Position numbers and translations under genes: made by a program. A stretch of DNA of 64,000 bases. It comes from Crossaster papposus. Its lineage: Eukaryota; Echinodermata; Asteroidea; Velatida; Solasteridae. Shown piece by piece: positions 45,301 through 53,459 of this stretch; positions within the stretch are counted from its first letter, which is position 1; each line of letters opens with the position of its first letter. The notes beneath the pieces are model-generated. The model was not told where the DNA came from and did no database searches. It saw only the letters and a list, made by a program, of their open reading frames with translations. The stretch spans positions 1,798,001 to 1,862,000 of the forward strand of contig JBAIAA010000096.1 in NCBI GenBank assembly GCA_037893245.1, written 5' to 3'.

Positions 45301-48188
45301 GCCCCGAATCACGTGATATAGCAACAGCGTCTTTGGTCTGGAGAATTTAAAGTTAAACTGTGCCAAGCTGTGTGAGCAAGTCAGTGTACCGGATGTTATT
45401 CAAATTTAACTCGGGGTCACGCGCAAATGGCTTATTGTTTTCAGACGAACTTTATAGTTCTGCACAATTTCCGACTGAGGACTTTTACCTAATTGTGGAC
45501 CTCATTTTCTCCTATTTTATGTCTCATTTATGTCAAAGATGCGTCTGAAATCATTAATAAGAATACAACGTTGATTGGTAGCCGCGTCAACCATGCAGCG
45601 AGCTTAGAATGCATCGTCCGAGGTAATCCCACCCCAAACGTCACTTGGTACGGTCCAAAGGACACCATCGTTGATAACAACACAACACCAGGCCGAATCT
45701 CACTGGAAGATACCATATCCGGAGACGGGGTAATTGGATATCATGTCGTTAGTCGCATGGTCTTCGCTCCAGTGAACGTCACTGATTACGTGACGTACAG
45801 GTGTAGAGCTGACAACGGCATCGGTGCACACGACGACCATAACATAATTTTGAGAGAAACAGGTACACATTCAGTTCTGCTCATTACCGAATCGTATTCA
45901 GCAAGCCTTATGCTCGTTTCACATAATAATTTTGAGAGAAATATTTGAGCATCACAGGCTGATAAGATCCGAACTGGCCATTACACAGAGGAGCATGAGT
46001 TTGTTTGATGTGACAATTTCACATTTCAATTCGTAAAAATGAACCTCAAAGGTACAATCGACCTTAGACTTACGACCTGAACTCGAACTCTAGACCGACA
46101 TTCGTCTTTAACGAAAACAATAATGATTTCCAGACGATATATACAAACTAATGCACGTATGAATAAGAAAAGACTACCCTCGGTCCTAGGACGAGTCGCA
46201 AGTTAGAATGAGTTACTCTTCCCAAGACGCGTGAAATCGGCCCCTGAAATTATGCTCTTAGTTTGGATGACACTTTAAAATCCCGGCTAGTTTACTTTTT
46301 AACGATATTGCCATTGCCATTTTTCTACTGAATAACTCTTGTTACTCCGTTCTTGTTTTACTACTTGTTTAGACTTAAACTGTTCTCGACACGCCCTCAT
46401 AAGTTTTGTCCTCAAGTTTGTTGCCATCGCAAAAACCTCTTTATGGTCCCAAGTTCTCAGGTTGGTTTCCATTGCGACTGATTGGACGGGCACAAATGCA
46501 GGTGTAGTTTAATACATTTGGACCCCACATTATTTTATGAACTGGCCCTGTCATCAGTTTTTATGTAGTAACTGGTCATTTCCGTTTTGTTTACCAAACT
46601 GGTTTCGTGTAGATGACGTTAAACCGACTCCTCGCCCCACCAGTCCAACAGGGGTGATCGTGGCGGTGTGCGTGTCTGTTGGCATTGTTATCCTAATAGC
46701 GACCATTGCCATATGTTACTACTACAGGTGTTTCCCATGTGCTAAGACCGATTCTCATGGTAAGCGGAATGAAAAATGGAGTACCGTGGCCTTGCTGTCT
46801 GGAGCATTGAACTCATGGTCTGCAGGTACATGTAGTTCTGCAGATTGTGAGTTTGATCCCAGCCTTGGGCTGTGGTGTGTGTGCCCTTGGGCAAGGCACT
46901 TTGTCGCTCATTGCTTCTCCTCGCCCAGGAGTGAATGGGTACTGAGGGCAAAGATGATTATTGTTTTTGATTAGCTGCTAAATGGCCGCATCGAGATACT
47001 CCCAGCAGAGAGCTGAGATTGTATTGTATGTTTGAATGTTTCATGGCCCAATGATAAGGAGTAATAATAATGTTGGCAAACTCAATAAATTGGAAAAATC
47101 ACCAATTGAATTTTGGAACTTAAAAACCTAATTTATAATATTCTTTCTTCATTTGTTAAAGTGTCATTGTCTGGTCGATGTCTGGCGCAAGGAGTTTTAA
47201 TAACCAATGTGATTAATGTACAAAATACTAGTAGCTTGTTCGTTTATTTATAGTACACGTTTTTCTTCATGCATGGGCAGTTTAATTATCAAATACTATT
47301 GTTTTCATTAGATTGAAAAAGTTGCTGTCGCTGTCTTTGTCTTATTCTCTGGAAGAAAAAACCGGTTGTTTACATCGGACACGATAGTCCGAGTTATGGA
47401 CCCTATAGTTATCGCTTTTTTAACATTTGGACATGATCTGGCGATACTAAAGTCAATGTAATATGCATAATTTCAAATGTCTTAAGTTCAAAACCGTTCC
47501 CATCACCACAAAAATACTTAACAAAATACCTCAAAATTGCCTCAATAGCCTTCCATTATGTGTCCAAACTCAACTTCCGGGCTTCGGGGTACTCACGATC
47601 AATTCTTGACCTGCAAATCCAAGAAATTCGACCCTAGTATTTGAGCGAATACTGCACCCTTGCTGTTCGCATTAATGATGAGTTAAGGCTTTGTTACTAT
47701 AGATGGCCTGTGATGTCACAGGCCGAAGTGTATCAATCGTGTCGTAAACGTAAACAAGCGCGCGGCCGGGTTGCAGGGTTTCATGACATGGCACAAGCTA
47801 TGCTTGGAATGTCCTCGGAATTTCACGGGCCTTTTCAGCTTTACAAGACTGGGTTTTGAACAGATCGCGTGTACAATCGAATCGAGGGCGCCCTTAATAA
47901 GCCGGTTTTACGAGTATTGATCAATAAACTGCATAGACAGACGGTGCGCCCTGGGAGCAAATGAAAAACCTAGTCTTGGAGCAAGACTAAGTGTTGCGTG
48001 TGTTTTGGGGACATGAGGCTTAACACTTCATTTTTGGTTGAATCAACAATGTAAGAAAGCTAAAAAGGGAACCAATTTCCGACAGGCAGTAAAAGTAACC
48101 CCCTCCTAAACAAAATGTTTTCTAATCATTATTTTTTCTCTCGGTTTGTTTCAGGTGAGATTAAAATGACTGCACTAAAACAAGATCC
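33307..48188 (+). CDS. Ig/FN3 type I membrane receptor (gene span, 3' end open)
   Basis: Assembled by reading splice sites: exons 33307-33397, 35009-35314, 35909-36220, 36628-36930, 40609-40620, 41428-41679, 44210-44512, 45539-45862, 46613-46759, 48155-48188. All introns have GT-AG ends; every junction up to the transmembrane exon is phase 1 and every internal exon length there is a multiple of three. Order: signal peptide, Ig, Ig, FN3, 4-residue linker, cysteine-rich orphan segment, Ig, Ig, transmembrane helix, short tail, at least 694 codons. The last exon ends in phase 2, so more tail follows, not found. It would act at the cell surface in adhesion or recognition; ligand unknown. No kinase, phosphatase or ITIM is seen. 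The second Ig pair resembles the first, implying internal duplication. It could also be two adjacent genes, but the phases favour one. Confidence 0.7.
33457..33479 (+). repeat. Poly-G run (23 G) in intron 1
   Basis: Uninterrupted G tract about 60 bases after the exon 1 donor, directly ahead of a SINE. Length probably varies between alleles. Confidence 0.9.
33481..34590 (+). repeat. tRNA-derived SINE-A, split by a TIR element
   Basis: 33481-33602 has a B-box-like GAGGATTTGAATCTGG, then CTTGGGAAAGACACTTTACTT and CCACCCAGGAGT. The body resumes at 34502 with CCCAGGACTATAAATGAACAAATAGGTACCTG. Better copies lie at 46772-47030 (plus) and 40980-41110 (minus). The split is the element at 33603-34501. 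Confidence 0.65.
33603..34501. mobile_element. 899-bp TIR element, 8-9 bp TSD, hAT-like
   Basis: The ends TAGTCCGAGTTACTGGACCC and its complement GGGTCCAGTAAACTCGGACTA form TIRs, with ATGATCTGGCGATAG also mirrored inside. The flanks are CCCAGGAGT (33594-33602) and CCCAGGACT (34502-34510), a 9-base duplication with one mismatch, taken from the SINE target. A related internal copy is at 47310-47800. The duplication length fits hAT; superfamily is inference because there is no transposase. Confidence 0.75.
35009..35314 (+). CDS. Exon 2: Ig-like domain 1
   Basis: 102 codons between CTGCACAG and T|GTGAGT, phase 1 at both ends. Ig landmarks: ITFTCTID (first Cys), VWITWQHS (core Trp), LTLTGLSVNQVGYYQCAG (YxC, second Cys). 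Two possible N-glycosylation sites (GNITF, SNVTT). The loops are longer than in a compact I-set. Closest relative in view is exon 7. Confidence 0.85.
35404..35624. repeat. MITE with SINE-B piece inside
   Basis: GTCAATATCGACGCCATTTTACCCGACT at the left is mirrored, in blocks, by AGTCAGGCAAGATGGCGTCGATATAGTGATTCC at the right. Between them is the SINE-B phrase TTTTCCTTGATCCCACCTC. It lies in the intron between Ig exons 2 and 3. Confidence 0.6.
35671..35775. repeat. Short TIR element
   Basis: GCGTTCCACTACGTGAA at the left is mirrored by TTCATGTGAGTGGAACG at the right; about 105 bases. Non-autonomous, intronic. Confidence 0.6.
35909..36220 (+). CDS. Exon 3: Ig-like domain 2
   Basis: 104 codons between CTTCAAAG and ACAG|GTAAAT, phase 1 at both ends. 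Landmarks: ATFKCYARCNP, VTWYGPTG (Trp), RLTISPVNASTDYGMYRCIA (DxGxYxC), NGIGTFD. An I-set-type fold with glycosylation sites NYTA, NITE and NAST. Exon 8 has the same layout including the VTWYGP phrase. Confidence 0.9.
36628..36930 (+). CDS. Exon 4: fibronectin type III domain
   Basis: 101 codons between TTTTAAG and C|GTGAGT, phase 1. Landmarks: EPPEAPKNLGI (FN3 start), FGFKWLPGYDGG (core Trp), YSDLQPDTFYQIAVYARNKLG (LxPxTxYxxxVxAxNxxG), SPYATVDVRTA. Two extra cysteines (DCFYWC) lie in the middle loop. Only one FN3 domain is found, unlike many Ig/FN3 receptors. Confidence 0.9.
37012..37351. mobile_element. 340-bp MITE with TAA target duplication
   Basis: The ends CACTAGGAAAGGGCATG and CATGCCCTTTCCTAGTG are exact inverted repeats, and similarity runs about 70 bases inward. 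TAA flanks both sides (37009-37011, 37352-37354). A 3-base TWA duplication with TIRs is the hallmark of PIF/Harbinger elements. Intronic. Confidence 0.85.
37477..40488. mobile_element. 3.0-kb fold-back element with 21-bp tandem arrays (TU/FB-like)
   Basis: The outer ends TGGTGTTCTATATAGGACAC and GTGTCCTATATAGAACACCA are exact complements. TACTTATA flanks both sides (37467-37474, 40489-40496). Left arm 37477-38554, right arm 39232-40488, spacer 38555-39231. The outer part of each arm is a tandem array (about 37500-38145 and 39650-40460) of a basic 21-bp unit around ACGACGG, grouped into 42- and 62-bp higher-order units. The inner part of each arm is unique sequence. This matches Drosophila FB and sea urchin TU elements in design. 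Because 21 is a multiple of three, long open frames cross the arrays on both strands; they are not genes. Confidence 0.9.
40609..40620 (+). CDS. Exon 5: 12-nt microexon
   Basis: CGACTGACGCAG sits between a strong acceptor (TTTCTTTTTTTCCAG) and a perfect donor (GTAAGT). It keeps phase 1 and adds P-T-D-A between the FN3 domain and the next exon. Evidence is only splice signals and phase, but all three fit. Confidence 0.55.
40980..41110 (-). repeat. SINE-A copy, minus strand
   Basis: Minus strand reads GTGGGTTTGAACCCCGCC (B box), then GTGCCCTTGGGCAAGACACTTAACT and AGGTGTAAACAG. This is the same family as 46772-47030. Confidence 0.7.
41428..41679 (+). CDS. Exon 6: cysteine-rich orphan segment
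   Basis: 84 codons, acceptor CTTGGTCAG at 41427 and donor TATA|GTAAGT at 41680, phase 1 both ends. It begins ITVSYTQWNGRLVINGIP and ends in a cysteine cluster (DYCYCRDRRCGWCSN). I do not recognise it: it has no Ig or FN3 landmarks and is the only extracellular exon here without a sister. A second in-phase acceptor (ATAACAG, exon from 41437) would shorten it by three codons. Confidence 0.55.
42560..42782. repeat. MITE, GGGCCCAATTTC ends
   Basis: The left end GGGCCCAATTTCC and the right end GTGAAATTGGGCCC are inverted repeats; GCTGCTTAACAG / TTAGCAGCACC continue the pairing. CTG may be the target duplication (42557-42559 and 42782-42784 region, depending on the end chosen). Intronic. Confidence 0.75.
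43454..43488. repeat. Near-perfect 35-bp palindrome
   Basis: TTACACTATATGTAAT, one central base pair region, then ATTACATATAGTGTAA. Intronic and AT-rich; it could extrude a cruciform or be the remains of a tiny fold-back element. Confidence 0.85.
43676..43862. repeat. TTAA-type MITE, right end lost
   Basis: Begins TAACCAGTTCGCGCCGGAGG and matches the complete copy at 49363-49594 up to GGATCGAGTTTCGTT. After that it diverges. Confidence 0.8.
44165..44193. repeat. (AT)n microsatellite at an exon edge
   Basis: About 13 AT units ending 17 bases before the acceptor of exon 7, where the branch point and pyrimidine tract should be. Length changes could affect splicing. Confidence 0.85.
44210..44512 (+). 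CDS. Exon 7: Ig-like domain 3
   Basis: 101 codons between CTCGTGCAG and T|GTGAGT, phase 1. Landmarks: VTLTCIFNR, WMEWRYSLD (Trp), LTLEGVSRNQTGWYRCAG (WYxC). Same plan as exon 2 (long C-terminal loop with GRWPSS against ISWSPA), so the two are paralogous. Glycosylation sites NNLT and NQTG. Confidence 0.9.
44590..44735. repeat. G-rich minisatellite after exon 7
   Basis: Repeats of GGTGGCTTGGTGTAGG and GTGGCGCGGTGTGGGG, with a run of 20 G at 44680-44699. It is transcribed as intron and could form G-quadruplexes on the coding strand. Confidence 0.85.
45049..45437. mobile_element. 389-bp fold-back MITE, arms about 140 bp
   Basis: The left arm from CAATAAGCCATTTGCGCGTG and the right arm ending CACGCGCAAATGGCTTATTG match for about 140 bases with few differences, for example CCAGACCAAAGACACTG / GCGTCTTTGGTCTGG. 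Intronic, between Ig exons 7 and 8. Flanks are similar (TTTTGCAG, TTTTCAG), suggesting a target duplication with a one-base change. Confidence 0.85.
45539..45862 (+). CDS. Exon 8: Ig-like domain 4
   Basis: 108 codons between TGTCAAAG and ACAG|GTACAC, phase 1. Landmarks: ASLECIVRGNPTP, VTWYGPKD (Trp), MVFAPVNVTDYVTYRCRADNG (YxC), GIGAHD. Paralogue of exon 3. Glycosylation sites KNTT, NVTW, NVTD. Confidence 0.9.
46613..46759 (+). CDS. Exon 9: transmembrane segment
   Basis: 49 codons, acceptor CGTGTAG, donor CATG|GTAAGC, phase 1. A Pro/Thr stalk (KPTPRPTSPT) leads into a 22-residue hydrophobic helix (VIVAVCVSVGIVILIATIAI), then CYYYRCFPCAK, whose cysteines and lysine suit the cytoplasmic edge and possible palmitoylation. 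It makes the product type I. Confidence 0.85.
46772..47035 (+). repeat. SINE-A, best copy
   Basis: tRNA-related head (GTACCGTGGCCTTGCTGTCTGG, B box GTGAGTTTGATCCCAG), then GTGCCCTTGGGCAAGGCACTTTGTC and CGCCCAGGAGTGAATGGGTACTG. It starts about 12 bases after exon 9 ends. Similar bodies are common in marine invertebrate SINEs. Confidence 0.75.
47310..47805. repeat. Second copy of the 33.6-kb TIR element (internal part)
   Basis: Shares GAAAAAACNGGTTGTTTACA, GACACGATAGTCCGAGTT, GGACATGATCTGGCGATA and GGCCTGTGATGTCACAGG with 33720-34240, in the same order. Intronic. Confidence 0.75.
48155..48188 (+). CDS. Exon 10: start of cytoplasmic tail
   Basis: 34 bases between TTTGTTTCAG and CC|GTAAGT, encoding E-I-K-M-T-A-L-K-Q-D-P and ending in phase 2. 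Both splice sites are strong. The next exon is not identified; candidates at 48890, 49126 and 50364 all hit a stop within a few codons, so any could be a short last exon. Confidence 0.6.
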
Positions 48189-48339
48189 GTAAGTAACGAA
48201 AATCCATTAAGATTAAAAGATAAATAATTATTTTACCTAAAACTCAATACAGAATAATGTATGGTTTAACATATTTTTGCAATGTGACCAAAACGTAGTG
48301 TTCGAGCTAATTTGAAATGTATTATTCATTAGTGGAAAT

Positions 48340-48620
48340 CTCTCATAGGGATCAGTGAGAGAAAACAACGTGAAAAAAGTATAGTTTTAGAGTTGGGAGA
48401 GAAACCCTAGTAGAGCATTTTGAGAAAAACACACGGAGTCAAGCAGGGACAAAAAACCCAACCATTATTGGTCAAGGGGATTTGAACCAAAGTCACAGTA
48501 GTAGAAGGCGAGGAAAGTACCCCCTTGCAAACCTGACTCGCAGTCGCCACAATCTAGTTCCCATTGTGTTGAGCAGTACTGCAGTACGCTACCACCACTC
48601 TGCTCTATGCACACTACATG
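48340..48620 (-). repeat. SINE-B, minus strand
   Basis: Minus strand: GTGGTAGCGTACTGCAGTAC (A-box region), GGTTCAAATCCCC (B box), then the body phrases CTCTAAAACTATAC and GTTTTCTCTCACTGATCCC shared with 31700-31790 and 35495-35570. Confidence 0.7.
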
Positions 48621-48702
48621 CTATTGTTACCGATCCCCTTAGATAACCTAACATAATTCCCGAGATTCCAGGAACACAATGACCAACACAAAAGGAGGGG
48701 GT

Positions 48703-48721
48703 GGGGGGGGGGGGGGGGGGG
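48703..48721. repeat. Poly-G run (19 G)
   Basis: Uninterrupted G tract; one of at least seven runs of 14 or more in the window. Confidence 0.9.
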
Positions 48722-49362
48722 TGGTCCCCCTGTCTTATATATTGCTTCATGAGTCTGGTACCTTTCTGTACATCGCATCTTGCTTGTGTGAATCGCATCT
48801 TGGATGGAACCTGCTTTGTTTTGGAGCTATTTGGGTGTTAGGCTCTAGCTACTTGAGCATTTCGTTTTTGTTTCTCTTGCTGAATCACGACAGTTATTGA
48901 GATACAGTCCTTCGTACTGTGCGTTTCCAACCGATGTGCAAGCATTAGGTGAGAATGACCGGTTGGACACAATATGCAAGTCGTTCTGGCAAAATGAGAC
49001 GGAACTGGATACAGGGCATAGAGGAAAAAACTGCAAAAAAATGAATGAGTGATTTTTTTAATATATTTATTTTAGATTTATTGATATTTGTAATCTTTGG
49101 TATGCCTGTACTCACTATATTTGCAGAAATTGTATAGAAGTAGTGGAATAAAAGTGTTTTTAAGGAAAAACAATTGGCCTTTTTGTATATCACATGTACA
49201 AAACTCGAAACTTCAAAGCCCTTTTTCTCAATATTTTACGTTTGCGCCATGTTGATAAAATCGAAGTTTAAACAGCCATGAATTGTTAATGGAATGTCTG
49301 ATAAAACACACAGCGTTGTAAGGAGAATTTTATCCTCGTTTCTAATACCTCATAACCCTCAT

Positions 49363-49594
49363 TTAACCAGTTCGCGCCGGAGGACGTATATATACGCAAA
49401 GTTTTCCCCAGATTCAAAAGGGATGACGCATAAACACGTCACAAGCAAGGCCGGAAATGTCTTTCAGCAGCGAGCAAGGCTGGAAATGCTTTCCTATACC
49501 ATCGGCCTAAACCCGCCTCGGATCGAGTTTTGTTAAAAATAATCCCGCGCCTCGGCTCGGTGATGTTAAAACAATCTCGGCGCAAACTGGTTAA
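49363..49594. mobile_element. Complete TTAA-type MITE, 232 bp
   Basis: TTAACCAGTTCGCGCCGGAG at the left and CTCGGCGCAAACTGGTTAA at the right, with TTAA at both outer edges. TTAA targets are used by piggyBac and Kolobok transposons. This is the reference copy for the family (others at 9101, 12220, 43676). Confidence 0.85.
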
Positions 49595-50154
49595 ACCTCT
49601 ACCCAGTTCCGTCTCATTTTTCCAGAACCCCTCACATAATGTTGCACCCTTTCCTTAAAATATTAAGTAAATTATTCCAGTTTTAAAACAAATACGTGTA
49701 TTATATATCTGGTCTTGACAGATTTCCTGATTTTATTTTTAATATACGAATTTGACATTTGATTGATTTTAATTTAAATCAATCAAATATCACTTAAAAC
49801 AACAATCTTCATAGGCACCATGACACTGTTATTAGGGTTCAGATGGGTGCAGAAAATAAATGAAGAAAACAAAAACAATGGCAGATTTTGAGTCGGCATT
49901 ATTGACAAGAACACATAGGCTTACGTATAAGAGAACGTTGGCTAAATAATTATTTTTCGACTCCAAATTTTGATTCTGGGTCCCTCAGGTGTTCTTTTTA
50001 TTTTTCTACAGATAACCCTAACCCCATTTTTCATCTAAAATTTCTTTTTCATATAGAGGGTGGAAACTGACTGTGGACGTGTGCAAGTCCACAATTAGCA
50101 CCCTTTTATTCCTGTATCATGTGGACATCTTTTGTTCACAGGTCCACAAACGTG

Positions 50155-50310
50155 AAAATACGTGACTCTCGAGTCACGAGTCCTCGGGGGCAAGTCCGAG
50201 TCATTATAGTCGAGTCCGAGTCCTTTGCCGACGTGACTCGAGTCAAGCTCGGGTCACCGAAATTGTGACTCAAGACGGACTCGAGTCCGAGTCCTGGACT
50301 CGAGTCATAC
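50155..50310. repeat. GAGTCCGAGTC palindromic repeat cluster
   Basis: Many overlapping copies of ACTCGAGTC, GAGTCCGAGTC and GTGACTC in both orientations. It looks like a decayed hAT- or MITE-like tip sequence; no unit length is clear. Confidence 0.6.
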
Positions 50311-50504
50311 AACTCTGCATGAAACTAATCAATATCTTTCAAATATTTTGCTTTTTTATTCAGAAATGGATGTCAGCTACTGTAGTGCTGGCAAAAACCA
50401 TGAATGTGTCAGGCCAGCGCACATCGTGCATACGAGTCGCCGTCATGAAGCCCTGCACGCTGCAGATCGTGATTAGTTGCCCATTGGATCGTGCATGTGG
50501 CACG

Positions 50505-50600
50505 TGATGGAGGTACGTGATGACGTAATGACGTAATGCAGGCGTGGCTTCAAGTCGCCTATAAAACTGTACACTCTGACTGTTGTGGTTATACCTGAGA
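50505..50600 (+). promoter_or_regulatory. Promoter-like stretch: paired CRE sites and TATA
   Basis: GTGATGACGTAATGACGTAATG (two TGACGTAA elements, about 50517-50539) is followed by CCTATAAAACTG near 50560. No convincing exon follows, and the nearest frame (50265-50507) is not gene-like. It could drive an unseen transcript or be a transposon promoter. Confidence 0.35.
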
Positions 50601-51159
50601 TTTTACAATTGGTTTCCTCTCAAATTTTTTAACATTCTCAGTGATTTTCTAACGATTTCATCAATTCAACCAGTTGAATGAACAATTTTTACAAAAATGT
50701 TCTTCTTTTTTTCAAAATTTTTAAAACATCTCAGTTTTCGTTTGAAAACAAAAGTCAGATCCCGCAAGTAATCGTACCGTGCTCTAATGCCGTTTCTACT
50801 AATAGGATATAAAATTTAAAATTTAAAAAAGAGTTTTAATTCAATTGTTATATCAGAGTAGATGTAGAATTTGTGTAACTTAGAATTTATAAAAGAACAA
50901 ATAAAGGGTCTTGACTTTTTCTCGATTGCAATGGCAATTAATGTGTAAAGTAAACAAAGCCATTTTCCATTTTCCAGTTAAATCCAACTGGAAAATGAAT
51001 TTAATTATGTGCAACTTTGTGTGTATAATATATATGTTATTTATTATACTAGTAATCCCTTACTGAACAAAATGCTACCATCGTTGTAAACAGTATCGTA
51101 CATGCATATAGAAAAGCACGCGGATTTTAATGTTTATATGTTTATAATTGTGTATGTAA

Positions 51160-52065
51160 CATTAAAAATGGGAAGTGGTAAGCCTAGCATTTTTAATAAC
51201 AATTGCCAAAATATTTATTTTTTTTAATTTGGGGGGGGGGGGGGGTGCTAATGGTTACCCTTTCATTTGTATTAAAATTTGCCAAAACTTCACTATTTAG
51301 ACAAATTAAAATGGTAAGGCATTAGCCTTGCATTTTTACTTTTGTGTTAAGCTTTAAAAAATAGTAAGTCGTCAGCCTTGTATTTTAATTTTAAAAAGCC
51401 ACTGTGTGTTTGAAAGACAACAAAAAGATATGTGGTGTTTAAAAACCATTTGGGGCTACAGACTTATAACTCAACTCAATGAGCCCATTACCGACTCCCA
51501 TTAAGGACTCTTTCGGGTTCTAGGGTTTCACAGCCCACCACACCTTCCCTGTTCAGTCCATATACACCCGAGGACCAAACACCACAAAGAGAGGGAACAA
51601 AGTGGCACCCTAGGCCTTGCTGCCTAGCCAGCAACAAAATCCATTACCTACGCAAATGACAACCTGAACTTTGCTGACGATCCCAACTGAATGTAAACAT
51701 TCAAAATGGTAAGGCGTTAGATTTACCTTTAAAAAACAAAATGCCAAAATGTAACATTTCGGAAATATTTTTGAATAGGGTTAGCCTTGCAATTATAGTA
51801 AAATTGGTCAAAATTTGACTTCTTTGAAACATTAAAATGTGGAAGTGGTTAGCCTAGCATTTTTAATGGCAAAATTTAGACTTTTGGGGAAAATATGAAA
51901 TGGTAAGTGGTTAGCATTGCATTTTTAATAAAATTGGCACAAATGTGACTTCTTGGAAACAATAAAATGTGGAAGTGGTTAGCCTAGTTTTTTTTTGTTT
52001 TTTTTAAATAAAATTGGCAACAAATGTGACTTGTTGTTAACATTCAAAAATGGTAAGTCGTTATT
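51160..52065. repeat. Degenerate tandem repeat, unit about 65 bp
   Basis: The phrase GGAAGTGGTTAGCCTAGCATTTTTAATA (in variants) recurs at least eight times, alternating with AAATTGGCACAAATGTGACTTCTTGGAAAC. 51430-51700 is an unrelated insertion. A G run is at 51231-51245. Confidence 0.75.
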
Positions 52066-52199
52066 ACCCCATGCGACAGGACAAATAACAAAATATTCAG
52101 GCATTGGCCTTAAGAGTTTATTTTATTTTTGGATCGTAAAGCTGGAGCACTTTACTGCCAGGTTGACTTCAAAACATATTATTTCCAACCATCAGTATA

Positions 52200-52392
52200 T
52201 TACAATAGTATATTACAATAGTATATAAGTTTGCTTCCGATCGGTGCGATTCGGGAACTAATACAGTATCGCTATTATGTTCCCGTTTGTTACGCGAAAC
52301 CCAATAATAGTGCCAATGTACCGATCGCGAATGTAAAACGTATCACTATCATGTTTCAGTTATTTACCAAAATAACATAAAACCTAATAATA
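52200..52392. repeat. 129-bp family repeat, reverse orientation
   Basis: Complement of 3060-3260: CAATAGTATA, TTTGCTTCCGATCGGTGCGAT and CCCAATAATAGTGCCAATG all match in reverse. A further piece lies at 53460-53630. Confidence 0.8.
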
Positions 52393-52394
52393 GT

Positions 52395-52735
52395 GGGCTA
52401 AGTGGGCTGTTTATAAACCGGGTTTTGATAGGGCTGTGTGAAGTGGGCTTTGGGAGGGCTGGCCCAAGTGGGCCCTGGGTGGAATATAGGTGAGCCTGGT
52501 GGGCTGTATTGTAAGTGGGCTTTGGGAGGGCTGGCCCAAGTGGGTCCTGTGTGGCATATAAGTGGGCCCGGTGAGCTGTATTGTACATGGGCTTAGGAAG
52601 GGCTGTCCCAAGTGGGCCCTGGGTGGGATATAAGTTGGCCCGGTGGGCTGTATTTTAAATAGGTTTCAAGAGGGCTGGCTAACAAGTGGGCTATGTGTGG
52701 GATATAGGTGGGCGAGGTGGGCTGTACAACACTGT
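52395..52735. repeat. Minisatellite, about 75-80 bp unit, four copies
   Basis: Units of GTGGGCTGTATTGTAAGTGGGC, GGGAGGGCTGGCCCAAGTGGG and CCTGGGTGGNATATAGGTG. It interrupts the 129-bp family repeat. Proline-rich open frames on the minus strand are products of the repeat. Confidence 0.85.
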
Positions 52736-53459
52736 TATGGCCAATGGCGGTTTGCCTAAAGGTCACATGCTTGCCATTTGATTTGAACCTTCATAAAAGG
52801 GTACATGTACCAGTTTTGTGGCAGTGACCTCGCATACCACAGAAAAAAACGTTATTGCTGTGTGACTCGACTGTGAGCAACATTTGAATTTTGGAGACGG
52901 ATGGAGCAGGTACATCGCACATCGTTTTACATAAAAACAACTGGTTATTTATGGATATAAATGCAGTTTGCTTGTCAACATACAACTAACGTTTATTCCT
53001 TTAACGCAAGCCTTTGCTGAATGACTATAGCTTTCTTTGAAAGGAATTTTAACTTACGTACTGGTAAGTTTATTTTATTCAAATCTTATTCCTAATTTTC
53101 CACTTGTAAAGTTTTACGACATGATTTAGATTACTTCAAATGTTACACTGCTGTATGGCTTTTTGTGAGTGTTGATCTGTGAGTCAACCTATTCATTAAT
53201 TCTATTTCCATGCAACAAACGGCTGTATTTTGGCACCATTTGGTCAATTTCAAGTTCGCTCGGGCGTAAACAATAGTTGTAAATGGGAATAAGGAAGAGA
53301 CATCCATCTTTGTGGATTGCAACTCCGGTCAGCAAGTTTGAACTTAATCATGCTGCCTGTTTTTATTTTAAAGTTCTTGTTGGCCTACATTATTTTGGGA
53401 CACTCAATTCGTGGATGAAAAATTGAAAGCTAAAATGCTGAATGAGTCTTACAAAATTA
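52736..53459. other. No gene seen
   Basis: AT-rich; no splice-bounded exon or repeat identified. Confidence 0.4.

Noticed and set aside
52364-52611. Repeat peptides (GPALPKPTYNTAHQ type)
   Set aside because: Minus-strand reading of the minisatellite.
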